In this document: piece after piece, positions 8,478 to 17,361 of the stretch
Layout of the letters: the number at the start of each line of letters is the position of its first letter
Numbering within the stretch: the first letter of the stretch is position 1
Translations under genes and position numbers: made by a program
The notes under the pieces: model-generated
Database searches by the model: none
Seen by the model: only the letters and a program-made list of their open reading frames with translations
What the model was told of the DNA's origin: nothing
DNA from: Pontiella agarivorans
GTDB lineage: Bacteria; Verrucomicrobiota; Kiritimatiellia; Kiritimatiellales; Pontiellaceae
Length of the DNA stretch: 64,000 bases
Direction: 5' to 3'
NCBI RefSeq assembly: GCF_034531395.1
Contig: NZ_JARVCO010000002.1
Location: 248,001 to 312,000 of the forward strand

Positions 8478-9332
8478 ATGAAAGCTGCCCAGGTAAAACA
8501 ACGTACCGTATTGGTGACCGGATGCTCGTCGGGAATCGGCGAAGCGACGGCGTATTTTCTACGTGATCAGGGCTGGACGGTTTTTCCGACGGCGCGGAAA
8601 GCCGATGATCTTCAGACGCTGAGAAATGCAGGCTTTGATGCACTGGAACTGGATCTCGGAAGCAGTGAGTCGGTGCAGTCCTGCGTGCATACGCTGCTGG
8701 AAAAAGTTCCGGAAGGGCTGGGCGGTTTGGTGAATAATGCCGGAATGGCGATGCCCGGTGCGGTGGAGGATCTAAGTCGCGATGCACTTCGACGGCAGTT
8801 TGAGGTGAATGTATTCGGATTGCAGGAGCTGACCAACGGCCTGATTCCGACTTTCCGGGCGCAGGAATGGGGGCGTATTGTGACCGTCAGTTCCATCTAT
8901 GGCGTGATTGCCGCTCCAATGGTTGGAAATTACTGCGCTTCCAAATTTGCGGTTGAAGCGCTGGCCGACGCCCAGCGGGTTGAACTTTCCGGAAGCGGGA
9001 TTTCGCTGAGTCTGATTGAGCCCGGTCCGATTGTGTCTGCATTTCGGCGCAATGCTGCGGCCGCGCTGGAAGAGAATGTGATTTCGGATGATGTACGTTA
9101 TGCGGAAAATTACCGCAAAGAGGCGGCACGGCGGAAGAAGCAGTATAAAAAAGTCGATTTTATCAACCGTCCGCCGGAAGACGTGGCGAAGAAAGTTTTC
9201 CATGCGCTGGAAAGTTCACGTCCGAAACGCCGCTATGTTATCACTCTGCCGGCGTACCTTGGCGCGTTTATGGCGCGTTTTGTTCCGACGGCGCTGGTTG
9301 ACCGGGTGATGGCTCGGGAACTTCCTCGATAA
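8478..9332 (+). CDS. Short-chain dehydrogenase/reductase (SDR)
   Basis: 284 aa. The cofactor motif TGCSSGIGE (residues 14-22), NNAG near 85 and a YCASK active site with an upstream Ser (VSSIYG) define a classical SDR using NAD(P)H. The substrate is not predictable. The open frame extends upstream to 8256, but that part is antisense to ppc and lacks SDR similarity, so the ATG at 8478 is preferred. The last 65 bp overlap the end of the convergent acyltransferase gene, so both C-termini are encoded by the same DNA. Confidence 0.85.
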   Translation: MKAAQVKQRTVLVTGCSSGIGEATAYFLRDQGWTVFPTARKADDLQTLRNAGFDALELDLGSSESVQSCVHTLLEKVPEGLGGLVNNAGMAMPGAVEDLSRDALRRQFEVNVFGLQELTNGLIPTFRAQEWGRIVTVSSIYGVIAAPMVGNYCASKFAVEALADAQRVELSGSGISLSLIEPGPIVSAFRRNAAAALEENVISDDVRYAENYRKEAARRKKQYKKVDFINRPPEDVAKKVFHALESSRPKRRYVITLPAYLGAFMARFVPTALVDRVMARELPR

Positions 9333-10227
9333 AGGGATCGAGCACCCAGCGCTTATTATACCAGAAATACTGCTCCGGCCGTTTCCGGATTTCGTTTTCA
9401 TACATGGTCATGGTCAGCTGGGTCATGCGCTGCCAGTCGTCTTCGCGGCTGAGTGCGAAATCCGGTTCGATGGGATCAAAAAGAATGCAGCGGTGCTGAG
9501 TCCAGGATTCGCGGTAGACCACCATCGGAAAAATCGGCACCTTGGCCTGCCGCGCAAACAGGGCCATACCTCCGACCATGTTGGCTTCCTTGCCGAGAAA
9601 CTGAACGGCGATACCCTTTGTTCTCGAGCGCAGATCATTGGTCATGGCCAGCACCTGACCGGTTTTCAGTTTTCGCATGACCTTTCGCAGCAGCATCGGG
9701 TCGTCGCGCGGCAGGGCCTGTTCACCGGTGCCGCCGCGTAGGCGGTTGATGAATTGATTGAAGAGCGGGTTGCGTTGTACGCCGACAATAAAAAAGAGCG
9801 GAACATCAAATACCTCCGAGGCACGTCCGCCGAGTTCCCAGCTGCCCATATGCGGTGTGGCGCAGACGGCACCCCGACCGCTTTTCAGAAATTCATGCAG
9901 CCGGTCGGATGCGAGCTGGAAATCGGTATATTTCCGGAAACGCGCCTGGGTCCAGAATCGGTAGCGCAGGACATCGACCATGTTGAAAAACATATATCGC
10001 ATGGAGAGGAAGGCGATGCGGTTGACCTCCCGGGCGGGCAGATCGCTGCCCAGTACTTCGCGGATGCGTTCTTTTGCATTTGCGACACGCCAGCGGACCA
10101 CGTAGAAGGCCAGCCAGCCAAGGCCGGCCCCCAGGGCCAGAGCGAGGCGGTAGGGCAGGATATTGAAGCAGAACTGAAAAAATTTCAGTGCGGCATATTC
10201 AGCGATGTGTTTGGGGCGATAGTTCAT
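9268..10227 (-). CDS. Lipid A biosynthesis acyltransferase-like protein (LpxL/HtrB family)
   Basis: 319 aa. An N-terminal membrane segment (about 25-45) is followed by the HX4E acyltransferase motif HMGSWE near residue 128. The later QHRCILFDPIEPDF and a conserved end (KRPEQYFWYNKRWV) are typical of the LpxL/LpxM family, which transfers secondary acyl chains onto Kdo2-lipid A at the inner membrane. Which chain is added cannot be told. The last 25 residues (EVPEPSPGQPAPSEQNAP) look like a low-complexity read-through tail and coincide with the overlap with the SDR gene. Confidence 0.85.
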   Translation of the reverse strand: MNYRPKHIAEYAALKFFQFCFNILPYRLALALGAGLGWLAFYVVRWRVANAKERIREVLGSDLPAREVNRIAFLSMRYMFFNMVDVLRYRFWTQARFRKYTDFQLASDRLHEFLKSGRGAVCATPHMGSWELGGRASEVFDVPLFFIVGVQRNPLFNQFINRLRGGTGEQALPRDDPMLLRKVMRKLKTGQVLAMTNDLRSRTKGIAVQFLGKEANMVGGMALFARQAKVPIFPMVVYRESWTQHRCILFDPIEPDFALSREDDWQRMTQLTMTMYENEIRKRPEQYFWYNKRWVLDPFIEEVPEPSPGQPAPSEQNAP

Positions 10228-10290
10228 AGGCGAAGGATAGTAGGTGAGCGCCGGCTTGTTTTCAATCTAACAGGAAGATAGCCTTTGCCT

Positions 10291-10938
10291 ATGAAAAAAA
10301 GATGGAACACCTCGCTGTGTATACTGCTGGTTCTGGCCGGATGCCGGTCTTATCAGCCCGCATCGGTTTCCGATGGGGCGATTTGCAATCCGAATGTCGG
10401 CTGGAACGGATATTCCATACGCGTTCCCGACGGCGTTCAGAGGCTGCGTTCGTCGGCCGACGAAAATGTGCCGGACCGTGAAGAGGAGATCCGCGAACGT
10501 TATCGGGAAGCGAACGAACGCTATGTGGCTGATTATCACACGTCCTATTACGAACAGTTTCTTTTTCAAAATTCGGCGCGGTCTTTTTATCTCAGTTTTA
10601 TCTCGGAGACCTATAATTTTTCCAGAGGTTGGAACAGTCTGACATCCGTTGATAAACAATATATTATACAGAAAATGATCAATCGGAAGAAGGTCATCAT
10701 CAACGATACTGCGGCGTATTCCGAACAGCTTGAAATCAATGGGCAGCGCGGGTGGTATATCAGCGGAAGCCGCAGGCCCTATTTCCAGAAAAATGCCGAG
10801 CCGACAGCGTATGAGGGGATATTTCTGATCGGTAATTTGAAAGAGGCGTTCTGGATCGAGGCCTTCGGGGAAATCACTGCACGTGCGGAGATGAAAACAC
10901 GTGTTTTTGAAATGGCGGAGAGTCTGGAGGTGCAGTAA
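10291..10938 (+). CDS. Predicted lipoprotein, unknown function
   Basis: 215 aa. A lipoprotein signal peptide ends in LVLAGC (Cys about residue 18), so the mature protein is probably lipid-anchored. The rest is polar with no family I recognise and contains charged helix-prone stretches (DREEEIRERYREANERY). A TTG six bases upstream is in frame, but AGGAAG at 10272 and the MKKR signal-peptide pattern are also compatible with ATG 10291. It is the first of a run of small envelope genes ending with tatA. A copy of the dispersed palindrome lies 6 bp past its stop. Confidence 0.6.
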   Translation: MKKRWNTSLCILLVLAGCRSYQPASVSDGAICNPNVGWNGYSIRVPDGVQRLRSSADENVPDREEEIRERYREANERYVADYHTSYYEQFLFQNSARSFYLSFISETYNFSRGWNSLTSVDKQYIIQKMINRKKVIINDTAAYSEQLEINGQRGWYISGSRRPYFQKNAEPTAYEGIFLIGNLKEAFWIEAFGEITARAEMKTRVFEMAESLEVQ

Positions 10939-11046
10939 CTGTATTTCCAGGATTTGGAATGCGGGCGAGGGGTTAAACATTGTTTAGCATGTCTGTTTGG
11001 CCTACATTCCGGCGTCACTATTTTGTATGGAAACAGGTTGGGAAAG

Positions 11047-11259
11047 ATGATGAAACGATTGCTGCTCCTGATTTTATCTGCAGCGGTATTCACCGGTCGG
11101 GCTGGCGAAAAGAAGGATGATTCGGGCGGGGAAGGTATCCGTCGGCCGGCCCCGTATGTTTTCCAGCGTTTGGAAAACTGGCGAAGAACAGCAACAGCCC
11201 GATTATCGGTGATGTGGAGCACTGATTCGTGTGGAGGAACAGAAGCACGGATTCCCTGA
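11047..11259 (+). CDS. Small predicted secreted protein, possibly degenerate
   Basis: About 70 codons. GGGAAAG precedes ATGATG, and MMKRLLLLILSAAVFTGRAG is a credible signal peptide. After about residue 45 the composition becomes irregular, at the point where a copy of the palindrome (11161-11175) lies in the frame. Another frame just downstream reads NSNSPIIGDVEH before a stop. This could be a short real gene or a frame-disrupted remnant. No homology is recognised. Confidence 0.35.
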   Translation: MMKRLLLLILSAAVFTGRAGEKKDDSGGEGIRRPAPYVFQRLENWRRTATARLSVMWSTDSCGGTEARIP

Positions 11260-11290
11260 TCGTATTGAAACGATCATATAGGAGAAGTAG

Positions 11291-11734
11291 ATGAGGTATT
11301 TATTTTTGGTAGTTTCGGTTTTGCTGCTGGCCGGTTGTGCTGCACCTGAGCCTCCGGCTGAACCGGTGGTGGATCCCGCTGCCTCCATGGAGTTTCTGCA
11401 ACCCGGATTGCGTCCGGATGTGCTGCTGTTTCCGGAGTATATGCTGATGGAAGAGTACGAGCTCAATCAGCACGGCCGGATTCCCCAGACGGAGCTGATC
11501 GGGGCCGGATTGCGGACAAAGCTCAGTTTGGCCACCGTGCGGAAGGAGTACAGTGATGTTCTGGCCGACAAGGGGTGGAGTATTTCCACTATGGAAATTG
11601 ACCGGCAGGCCTTTCGGCTTATCGCGCAACTGAACGATCAGACTGTTGAAATCCGGGGGGTTCAGGGACGGGGGCCGACGGAAGTTTTTATTCTATACAG
11701 GTCCGGATCTGCTGTCGGTGATGAAGAATTTTAA
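11291..11734 (+). CDS. Small predicted lipoprotein
   Basis: 147 aa with a clear lipobox, LLLAGC (Cys about residue 16), followed by a Pro/Ala-rich linker (APEPPAEPVVDPAAS) of the sort that spaces lipoproteins from the membrane. The C-terminal half is a compact alpha/beta-looking region with no recognised family. AGGAG lies 7 bp before the ATG. tatA starts 12 bp after the stop, so the two are probably cotranscribed. Confidence 0.7.
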   Translation: MRYLFLVVSVLLLAGCAAPEPPAEPVVDPAASMEFLQPGLRPDVLLFPEYMLMEEYELNQHGRIPQTELIGAGLRTKLSLATVRKEYSDVLADKGWSISTMEIDRQAFRLIAQLNDQTVEIRGVQGRGPTEVFILYRSGSAVGDEEF

Positions 11735-11746
11735 CGGAGATTGATT

Positions 11747-11992
11747 ATGAATATATTAGCCCTTGGTATGCCGGGCGGTTCAGAACTGCTGGTTATTTTA
11801 TTTATTGTGCTTCTGCTTTTCGGGTCGAAAAAACTGCCGGAACTTTCCCGCTCGCTCGGTCGCAGTCTCGGAGAATTCAAAAAAGGGAAAGAAGATCTCG
11901 AGCATGAGTTGCGCACGGTTGAAGAAGATCTGAAAAAATCGACTGATATTCAGGAAGAGCTTGCCGCTGAAAAAAAGGAACATGCTGAATAA
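11747..11992 (+). CDS. tatA: Sec-independent translocase subunit TatA/TatE
   Basis: 81 aa. A short N-terminus, one membrane helix (about 10-26), FGSKKLPELSRSLGRSLGEF with the hinge FGxKKLPE and amphipathic helix, and a long charged tail (about 45-81) are the TatA/E pattern. It forms the variable pore that lets TatC export folded proteins. The secreted oxidoreductase at 53474-54847 has a matching twin-arginine signal. tatC is not in the window. ATG 11747 is preferred over an upstream TTG because of the ACGGAG spacing. Confidence 0.9.
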   Translation: MNILALGMPGGSELLVILFIVLLLFGSKKLPELSRSLGRSLGEFKKGKEDLEHELRTVEEDLKKSTDIQEELAAEKKEHAE

Positions 11993-12022
11993 AGCGGCCG
12001 GTTTGCCGATACTGATTTGCAG

Positions 12023-13207
12023 CTAAATCAGCGAGCGAACGAGAGGGACCGGATCGTTCATAATGGCGTCGAGGACCAGACAGGCGGCACCGAAAACGGA
12101 GTCGTTATCGCGGCCGGAGACTTTGATGCGGACATTTTTTCGCGGCTGTTTCAGAGCACGCTCATCGACGACGGATTTGGTTGTTTCGAGCATATAGGGA
12201 AGAACGGGGCGCATGGCACCGCCGAGCACTACCGTGTCTAAATTGAACAGATTCACCAGATTGGCAATGCCCAGTCCGAGCATTTCAGCCATTTCATCGA
12301 CGACCGGAATCAGTTTTTCATCCTGATCCCGGAGTGCTTTCGAAATCTGCTCCAGATCAATGGACTGCAGGCCGGCTTTGCGGGCGAGGGCGGTGATGCC
12401 GACTTCGGTCACCCAGCATCCCCGGTCACCGCAGGTGCAGGTTTCGCCGTCCGTCCTGATTTTCATATGTCCGGCCTGTCCGGCAAATCCGGAGCTTCCG
12501 TGGAAGAGCCGTTCTTCGAGCATGAGTCCGGCGGCCATGCCGACGCCGATGCTGAGATAGGCCAGGTTCCGGGCTTTGGAACGGTCGGAGTAGGTGTGAT
12601 ACCCAAGCGCGGACGTATTGGCCTCATTGTCGAGATAGACCGGAATGCCGAAATTGTTTTCCCAACGTTTTTTGAACGGGACATCACTCCAGTTGAGGGT
12701 CGGAGCATAGGTGAGTACGCCGTTTTCTGAATCGACGAGTCCAGCAAGGCCGAGGCCGATGCCCAGTGGATTGAGTCCTTCGCCACGGCCCCAGTTGAGG
12801 GCATCCTGCACCAGCCGTTCGGCCAGCTGGATGCTTTCGTCCTGCGGTTGGGCGGCTGAAATTCCGGCGGACTGTTCCCAGAGAATTTTTCCGTTGAAGT
12901 CGGCCGCGATGACGATGATGCGGTTGATGTCGATTTCAGCTCCGACGGCAAAACCGCCGTTGGGGGCGAGTTCAAGCAGAAGTCCGGGGCGTCCGGCACC
13001 GGTGCGACGGAATTCGGTTTCCACCACGAGCCCGGCGCTGAGCAGGTCGGTGACAATGTTGGAGGCCGTATTACGGGTCATGCCGAGTTCTTTGGCCAGG
13101 TCGGCGCGGGCCAGCGTTCCGCGTTCGCGCAACAGTTTAAGAATGGCTGACATATTCAGCCGTCGTACCGTAACCTGATCCGCTTTTTTGTGGTTTGCCC
13201 GCTGCAT
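12023..13207 (-). CDS. ROK-family transcriptional regulator (NagC/XylR type)
   Basis: 394 aa. An N-terminal winged helix (about 15-75, LARADLAKELGMTRNTASNIVTDLL) binds DNA. A ROK sugar kinase-like domain follows, with YLDNEANTSALG near residue 200 and the zinc motif CTCGDRGCW near 260 after GFAGQAGH. ROK repressors of this type usually sense sugars or sugar phosphates. No sugar operon touches it here, so the target is unknown. It lies 99 bp downstream of the PhnA-like gene in the same direction. The nearby imperfect stem CTGATTT/AAATCAG (12011-12030) overlaps its stop codon. Confidence 0.88.
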   Translation of the reverse strand: MQRANHKKADQVTVRRLNMSAILKLLRERGTLARADLAKELGMTRNTASNIVTDLLSAGLVVETEFRRTGAGRPGLLLELAPNGGFAVGAEIDINRIIVIAADFNGKILWEQSAGISAAQPQDESIQLAERLVQDALNWGRGEGLNPLGIGLGLAGLVDSENGVLTYAPTLNWSDVPFKKRWENNFGIPVYLDNEANTSALGYHTYSDRSKARNLAYLSIGVGMAAGLMLEERLFHGSSGFAGQAGHMKIRTDGETCTCGDRGCWVTEVGITALARKAGLQSIDLEQISKALRDQDEKLIPVVDEMAEMLGLGIANLVNLFNLDTVVLGGAMRPVLPYMLETTKSVVDERALKQPRKNVRIKVSGRDNDSVFGAACLVLDAIMNDPVPLVRSLI

Positions 13208-13306
13208 ATCAACTCCATCTGTGAACGAAAGCCGGAATATAGGCTTTTTTATGAAGTGATGAGAAGCGATTTCCGGAAATTGGAAGAGTGGGCGGGGTGT
13301 TTGGGG

Positions 13307-13708
13307 CTATTCCGCGGCGTTGGCCCATTCTTCCACCTCGGGGTCGAGGTAGGCGTATTCCATCAGTTCTTCGGCCCAGTGTTCCCCCATGCCGGCCACG
13401 TGCCGGAGCATGCGGAATGCGATGACCTGTACCGCAGGGACCTCGGAATAGAGAGAATTGTTGAGACAGCGCCAGTGTGAAGGAACAATTTTTCGTGGAT
13501 CGTCAACCTGTCGGTGGCAGCCTTCGCAGATGAATACACAACCTTCAACGCTGGGTTCTTCATCCAGCGGAGGGACTTCGTGGACCTCGAGTTTAACACC
13601 GCTTTTCCCGCAGAGTTCGCAGTGGGAACGGGAACGGCGGACGAGGTCTTTTGCATAGCGCGCCAGCATGTTCTGGCGGTAGAATTTTCCCTTGAATCCC
13701 GTGGACAT
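13307..13708 (-). CDS. PhnA-like zinc-ribbon protein
   Basis: 133 aa. Two Cys pairs (CELC about 30-33 and CEGC about 60-63) form a zinc site. Conserved HWRCLNNSLYSEVPAVQV and a C-terminal helix ending LDPEVEEWANAAE match the long PhnA-domain proteins seen in Bacteroidetes and relatives. Despite the name, this family is not part of C-P lyase and its biochemical role is unclear. No phosphonate genes are nearby. It precedes the ROK regulator. An exact copy of the 15-bp palindrome lies just upstream (13757-13771). Confidence 0.75.
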   Translation of the reverse strand: MSTGFKGKFYRQNMLARYAKDLVRRSRSHCELCGKSGVKLEVHEVPPLDEEPSVEGCVFICEGCHRQVDDPRKIVPSHWRCLNNSLYSEVPAVQVIAFRMLRHVAGMGEHWAEELMEYAYLDPEVEEWANAAE

Positions 13709-13908
13709 GGTTTTTCCTTTTCAACAGATGAAGCGGGTAAAGATAAGGGATATTTTTCCAATGTCTGGAAAAAAAGCGTATTTTCCTCAGCTAGTTACCG
13801 CGAAAAAACAGTTGCGGACGCTTACTAATCCTTTAATACTGGCCGCCGTACAACAGTGTGTGTGGAACGGGTGTTCCGATAACTGGAAATTACACAGGAG
13901 ACAGAGAA

Positions 13909-14481
13909 ATGAAACAACTCGCCCTTGGCCTTTTGGCTCTCGCCGTAAGCATCGGATTCACCGGTTGCAAATCCGCCCCGAAAGCAGATTCGGATAAAAC
14001 CATGTTTGATTACATGCAGGAAGAAGTCGGTAAAATCACGGAAAAAGGCGGTATGGCGTCTGTCGGTCTCGGTGAATCCCGCAACACCCAGCTGGCCATC
14101 ACCAAAGCAAAAGTCGAAGCGCGTAAAAATCTGGCGCAGTTGGTTCAGGTGAAAATTGAAAACCTGGAAAAAGCGTTCATCGAAGAGGTGGGAGAAGCCA
14201 GCGGTTCTGAAATCAACGAGCTGTTCAGTTCGGCCACCAAGCAGATCACCGCACAGGAACTGCAGGGCACTGTGCCGAAAATGCAGAAATATGAAGCCAA
14301 CGACGGTGTCACCACGGCTTATGTGCTGATGGTGCTCAATCCGGATGTTATTCCGGCCACACTTCAGAAAAGCGGTAATAAACTCTACGAGCGCTTCCGT
14401 GCATCAAAAGCTTTCGAGGAGCTTGATCAGGAAATCAAGGAATTCGAAGAGGCGGAACGCCAGGGTATGCTCGGCATGTAA
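13909..14481 (+). CDS. LPP20-like lipoprotein
   Basis: 190 aa. A signal peptide ends in IGFTGC (Cys about 21). The mature part has the pattern GLGESRNTQLAITKAKVEARKNLAQ, typical of LPP20-type outer-membrane lipoproteins, in which a Gly-rich strand precedes a long helix of Ala-spaced residues. The C-terminus is a charged helix. The frame is open further upstream, but ACAGGAGACAGAGAAATG with the lipoprotein signal fixes the start at 13909. A hairpin follows the stop. The role is unknown; envelope integrity is a guess. Confidence 0.65.
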   Translation: MKQLALGLLALAVSIGFTGCKSAPKADSDKTMFDYMQEEVGKITEKGGMASVGLGESRNTQLAITKAKVEARKNLAQLVQVKIENLEKAFIEEVGEASGSEINELFSSATKQITAQELQGTVPKMQKYEANDGVTTAYVLMVLNPDVIPATLQKSGNKLYERFRASKAFEELDQEIKEFEEAERQGMLGM

Positions 14482-14505
14482 TCCGCAAAAAAAGCTAAAG
14501 TTTGA

Positions 14506-14540
14506 AAACGGGGCTTGAATCTCAGATTCAGGCCCCGTTT
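14506..14540 (+). terminator. Long hairpin between the LPP20-like gene and tsaD
   Basis: AAACGGGGC with TTGAATC pairs against GATTCA and GCCCCGTTT, giving about 15 bp with one bulge and a 3-base loop. The T-run is only three long, so termination may be partial. The tsaD ATG is 11 bp further on and has no clear ribosome binding site, so the stem could also affect tsaD translation. Confidence 0.6.
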
Positions 14541-14551
14541 AACTACCCGCT

Positions 14552-15607
14552 ATGAAAATCCTAGGAATTGAAAGCTCGTGCGATGAAACTGCAGCGGCCG
14601 TGGTTGAAAACGGTCGGCATGTTCTCTCCAATGCCATTTACTCCCAAATTGCCAAGCACCGTCCTTACGGCGGAGTGGTGCCCGAAATTGCATCGCGCAA
14701 CCACGTGGCCAAACTGCCTTCGATCATTGAAGAGGCGCTGGAAAATGCAGGCGAGACCTACGATTCCATTGATGCGATTGCCGTGACTTACGGTCCGGGG
14801 CTGGCGAGTTCGCTGCTGATCGGTTATTCCGCAGCAAAAACGCTGTCGCAACGGCTGGATAAGCCGCTGATCGGAGTGAATCATCACGAAGGGCATCTGC
14901 ATTCGGTTTTCATGATTGAAAATCCGCCGGCCGAGGAGGACGCCTATCCTATGCTGGGACTCCTTGTTTCCGGTGGTGACAGCAGTATGGTGCTGATGAA
15001 AGCGCCGGGTCATTATGAAATCATCGGCAGTACCATCGACGATGCTTCCGGCGAAGCGCTCGATAAAGCGGCGGCCATTCTGAAGCTGGGGTATCCCGGC
15101 GGACCGATTATTCAGAAAACCGCCGAGGGCGGAAACCCGAAGGCGATTCGTTTTCCACGCGGGCTGGAGAGTGTTGATCGGGGGAAGTGGGTGTATAAAT
15201 ATGCCCGCGACCTTTGCTTCAGTTTCAGCGGATTGAAGACCTCGCTGCTGACGTATGTGAAAAATCTTGATCATGAGCCGGAGGGTCAGGAGCTGGCTGA
15301 TATTGCGGCCAGTTATCAGGAAGCTGTAGCTGATGCGCTGACGATGCGCGTGGAGCGAGCGCTTGACCGGTTCGAAATTAAAAGCTTCTCCTGTGCCGGC
15401 GGGGTTTCAATGAACCGGGTGCTGCGCGAAAAACTGGCGGCCCTTTCTGAAAAAACCGGTGTTACGCTGCTGCTTTGCCCGCCGCCGCTCTGTACGGATA
15501 ATGCCGCGATGATTGCCGGCGCGGCCTATGAAAAGGTGCGGCTGGGCAAAGCTGCCAATGAGCCGATCGATGTAAATCCCAATCTGCGCCTGGCCGATTG
15601 GGAATAG
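14552..15607 (+). CDS. tsaD: tRNA N6-threonylcarbamoyladenosine transferase TsaD
   Basis: 351 aa, normal length. With TsaB and TsaE it moves threonylcarbamoyl from TC-AMP to A37 of ANN-decoding tRNAs. GIESSCDET at the N-terminus, the metal-binding NHHEGHLHS near residues 110-118, YGPGLASSLLIG, SGGDSSMVLM and the late CAGGVSMNR all match. Start ATG 14552 gives the canonical MKILGIESSCDET N-terminus. It is followed by lysS after a promoter-like spacer. Confidence 0.97.
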   Translation: MKILGIESSCDETAAAVVENGRHVLSNAIYSQIAKHRPYGGVVPEIASRNHVAKLPSIIEEALENAGETYDSIDAIAVTYGPGLASSLLIGYSAAKTLSQRLDKPLIGVNHHEGHLHSVFMIENPPAEEDAYPMLGLLVSGGDSSMVLMKAPGHYEIIGSTIDDASGEALDKAAAILKLGYPGGPIIQKTAEGGNPKAIRFPRGLESVDRGKWVYKYARDLCFSFSGLKTSLLTYVKNLDHEPEGQELADIAASYQEAVADALTMRVERALDRFEIKSFSCAGGVSMNRVLREKLAALSEKTGVTLLLCPPPLCTDNAAMIAGAAYEKVRLGKAANEPIDVNPNLRLADWE

Positions 15608-15691
15608 TTTTTTTACCGCAGAACACAGACACCGTTAGAGATTCCTGAATGGAGGGGCTTTGCATTCTTCCGTTTAAAATTTTTCTGTGCA

Positions 15692-15719
15692 TTGACTTGG
15701 GGGCGGGGAATGCTATGGT
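15692..15719 (+). promoter_or_regulatory. Candidate sigma-70 promoter for lysS
   Basis: TTGACT (15692-15697) and TATGGT (15714-15719) are separated by 16 bp and lie 28 bp before the lysS start. The -35 is one base off consensus and the -10 weaker. The assignment is by pattern only. Confidence 0.5.
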
Positions 15720-15746
15720 TTGCGGCCAATTTTTCAGGAGAAAATC

Positions 15747-17189
15747 ATGAGCGAAGAAGTTTCCGGAAACGAATACCGCCAACAGCGTATTGAAAATATG
15801 AAAAAGCTTGAGGAGGCCGGTTTCCCAGCCTTTGGAAAAGCATTCGAGCGCACGGCGCGCCTTGCGGATCTGCATGCGGACTTTGAATTGGATAAAACCG
15901 TGAAAGCCTGCGGCCGGATTGTGGCGATTCGAAAAATGGGCAAAATGGCGTTTGCCCACATTTCAGACGGCTCGGCCAAATTTCAGCTCATGGTGAAAAA
16001 GGATGTGCTCGGCGAGGATAACTTCGCGGCGTTTAAACTGCTCGATCTCGGCGATTTTGTGGGGGTGGAAGGCGAGCTTTTCATTACCCGTACTGAAGAG
16101 GAAACGATTCGGGTAAGCAGCTGGACGCTGCTCTCCAAAGCCCTGCTTCCGCTTCCGGAAAAATTTCATGGTCTTACTGATGTGGAAACCCGCTATCGTC
16201 AGCGTTCGCTCGACCTGATCTCCAATGAGGAAGTGATGGACCTCTTCAAGAAGCGCACGCAGATCGTGAAGGAGATTCGTAATTTCCTGGACGGGCGCGG
16301 TTATTTTGAAGTGGAAACTCCGATGATGCATCAGATTGCCGGCGGGGCCTCGGCCAAGCCGTTTAAAGCGCACTATAATGCACTCAGTACCGATGTTTAT
16401 ATGCGGATTGCTCCAGAGCTGTATCTCAAACGGCTGATTGTGGGCGGTATGGATCGCGTATATGAAATGAACCGGAATTTCCGCAATGAAGGGCTCGATC
16501 GCACGCACAACCCGGAATTCACCGCGTTGGAAATCTATGAGGCCTTCGGCGACATGCGCACCATGCAGGAGCTGATTCAGTCGATGTTCACTCATCTGGC
16601 CGAAACCGTATTCGGTAAAATGGAATTTGAGTGGATGGGGAACACCATTAACCTGACGGCGCCCTGGCGTGAAGTGCCCTACTATGATCTCATTAAAGAG
16701 CACCTCGGCGAGGACTGGTTTGATAAGACGCTCGAAGAAGCCAGGACCAAAGCCGAAGAACTCGAAGTGCACATTGAAGACGATATGGACTTCAAGCAGG
16801 TGACTCACGAGATTTATGATAAGACTATTGAAGGAACACTGATCCAGCCGACCTTTATCACCCGTCTGCCGAAAGAACTGGTTCCGCTGGCCAACCACTG
16901 TGCCGACGATCCGGAACTGGTCGATGTATTTGAGCTGATTATCGGCGGTAAGGAAATTGCGCCGGCCTACAGTGAGTTGAATAATCCTGTTGAACAGCGA
17001 AAACGCTTCGAGGAGCAGGCCGCAGGCGATGGCTCAAAAATCGATGAAGATTTCCTGGAAGCGCTCGAATATGGAATGCCTCCGACCGGTGGAATGGGTA
17101 TTGGCATCGACCGCCTGGTTATGCTGTTGACCGGCTCGGATGCCATTCGCGATGTTATTCTGTTTCCGCAGCTCAAGCCGCGCATATAG
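15747..17189 (+). CDS. lysS: Lysyl-tRNA synthetase, class II
   Basis: 480 aa. The N-terminal OB fold (about 50-150) binds the anticodon and the class II core follows, with motif 2 FRNEGLDRTHNPEFT and motif 3 GGMGIGIDRLVMLLTG. It charges tRNA-Lys. The frame runs nine codons further upstream, but CAGGAG six bases before ATG 15747 and the family pattern set the start here. It ends about 170 bp before a convergent gene; hairpins at 17225-17244 and 17320-17339 lie in between. Confidence 0.97.
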   Translation: MSEEVSGNEYRQQRIENMKKLEEAGFPAFGKAFERTARLADLHADFELDKTVKACGRIVAIRKMGKMAFAHISDGSAKFQLMVKKDVLGEDNFAAFKLLDLGDFVGVEGELFITRTEEETIRVSSWTLLSKALLPLPEKFHGLTDVETRYRQRSLDLISNEEVMDLFKKRTQIVKEIRNFLDGRGYFEVETPMMHQIAGGASAKPFKAHYNALSTDVYMRIAPELYLKRLIVGGMDRVYEMNRNFRNEGLDRTHNPEFTALEIYEAFGDMRTMQELIQSMFTHLAETVFGKMEFEWMGNTINLTAPWREVPYYDLIKEHLGEDWFDKTLEEARTKAEELEVHIEDDMDFKQVTHEIYDKTIEGTLIQPTFITRLPKELVPLANHCADDPELVDVFELIIGGKEIAPAYSELNNPVEQRKRFEEQAAGDGSKIDEDFLEALEYGMPPTGGMGIGIDRLVMLLTGSDAIRDVILFPQLKPRI

Positions 17190-17224
17190 ACGTGTGCTGA
17201 TCTGTTTATAATGGGTGGGTCGGG

Positions 17225-17339
17225 CTCCGGGTCAATGCCCGGAGTGACGGCAGCACGCATACAGAGTCCGTGATTTTCCCATTAACGACGGTCTGTTTTC
17301 TCGGGGGTTCTTTGCGGAAAGTCCGTGGGCTTTCCGTCA
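17225..17339. other. Two hairpins between convergent lysS and the PEP-CTERM gene
   Basis: CTCCGGG (17225-17231) pairs with CCCGGAG (17238-17244), and CGGAAAG pairs with CTTTCCG around 17319-17339. Neither has a strong T-run. They may end transcription from both sides, or be short repeat units. The first motif was not found again in intergenic DNA of this window. Confidence 0.4.
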
Positions 17340-17361
17340 TCATTTCCTGAGCCCGAAGCGA

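Noticed and set aside
17225-17244. CTCCGGG hairpin as another REP family
   Set aside because: No second intergenic copy was found in the window and it lacks the GGTAGGG terminus.
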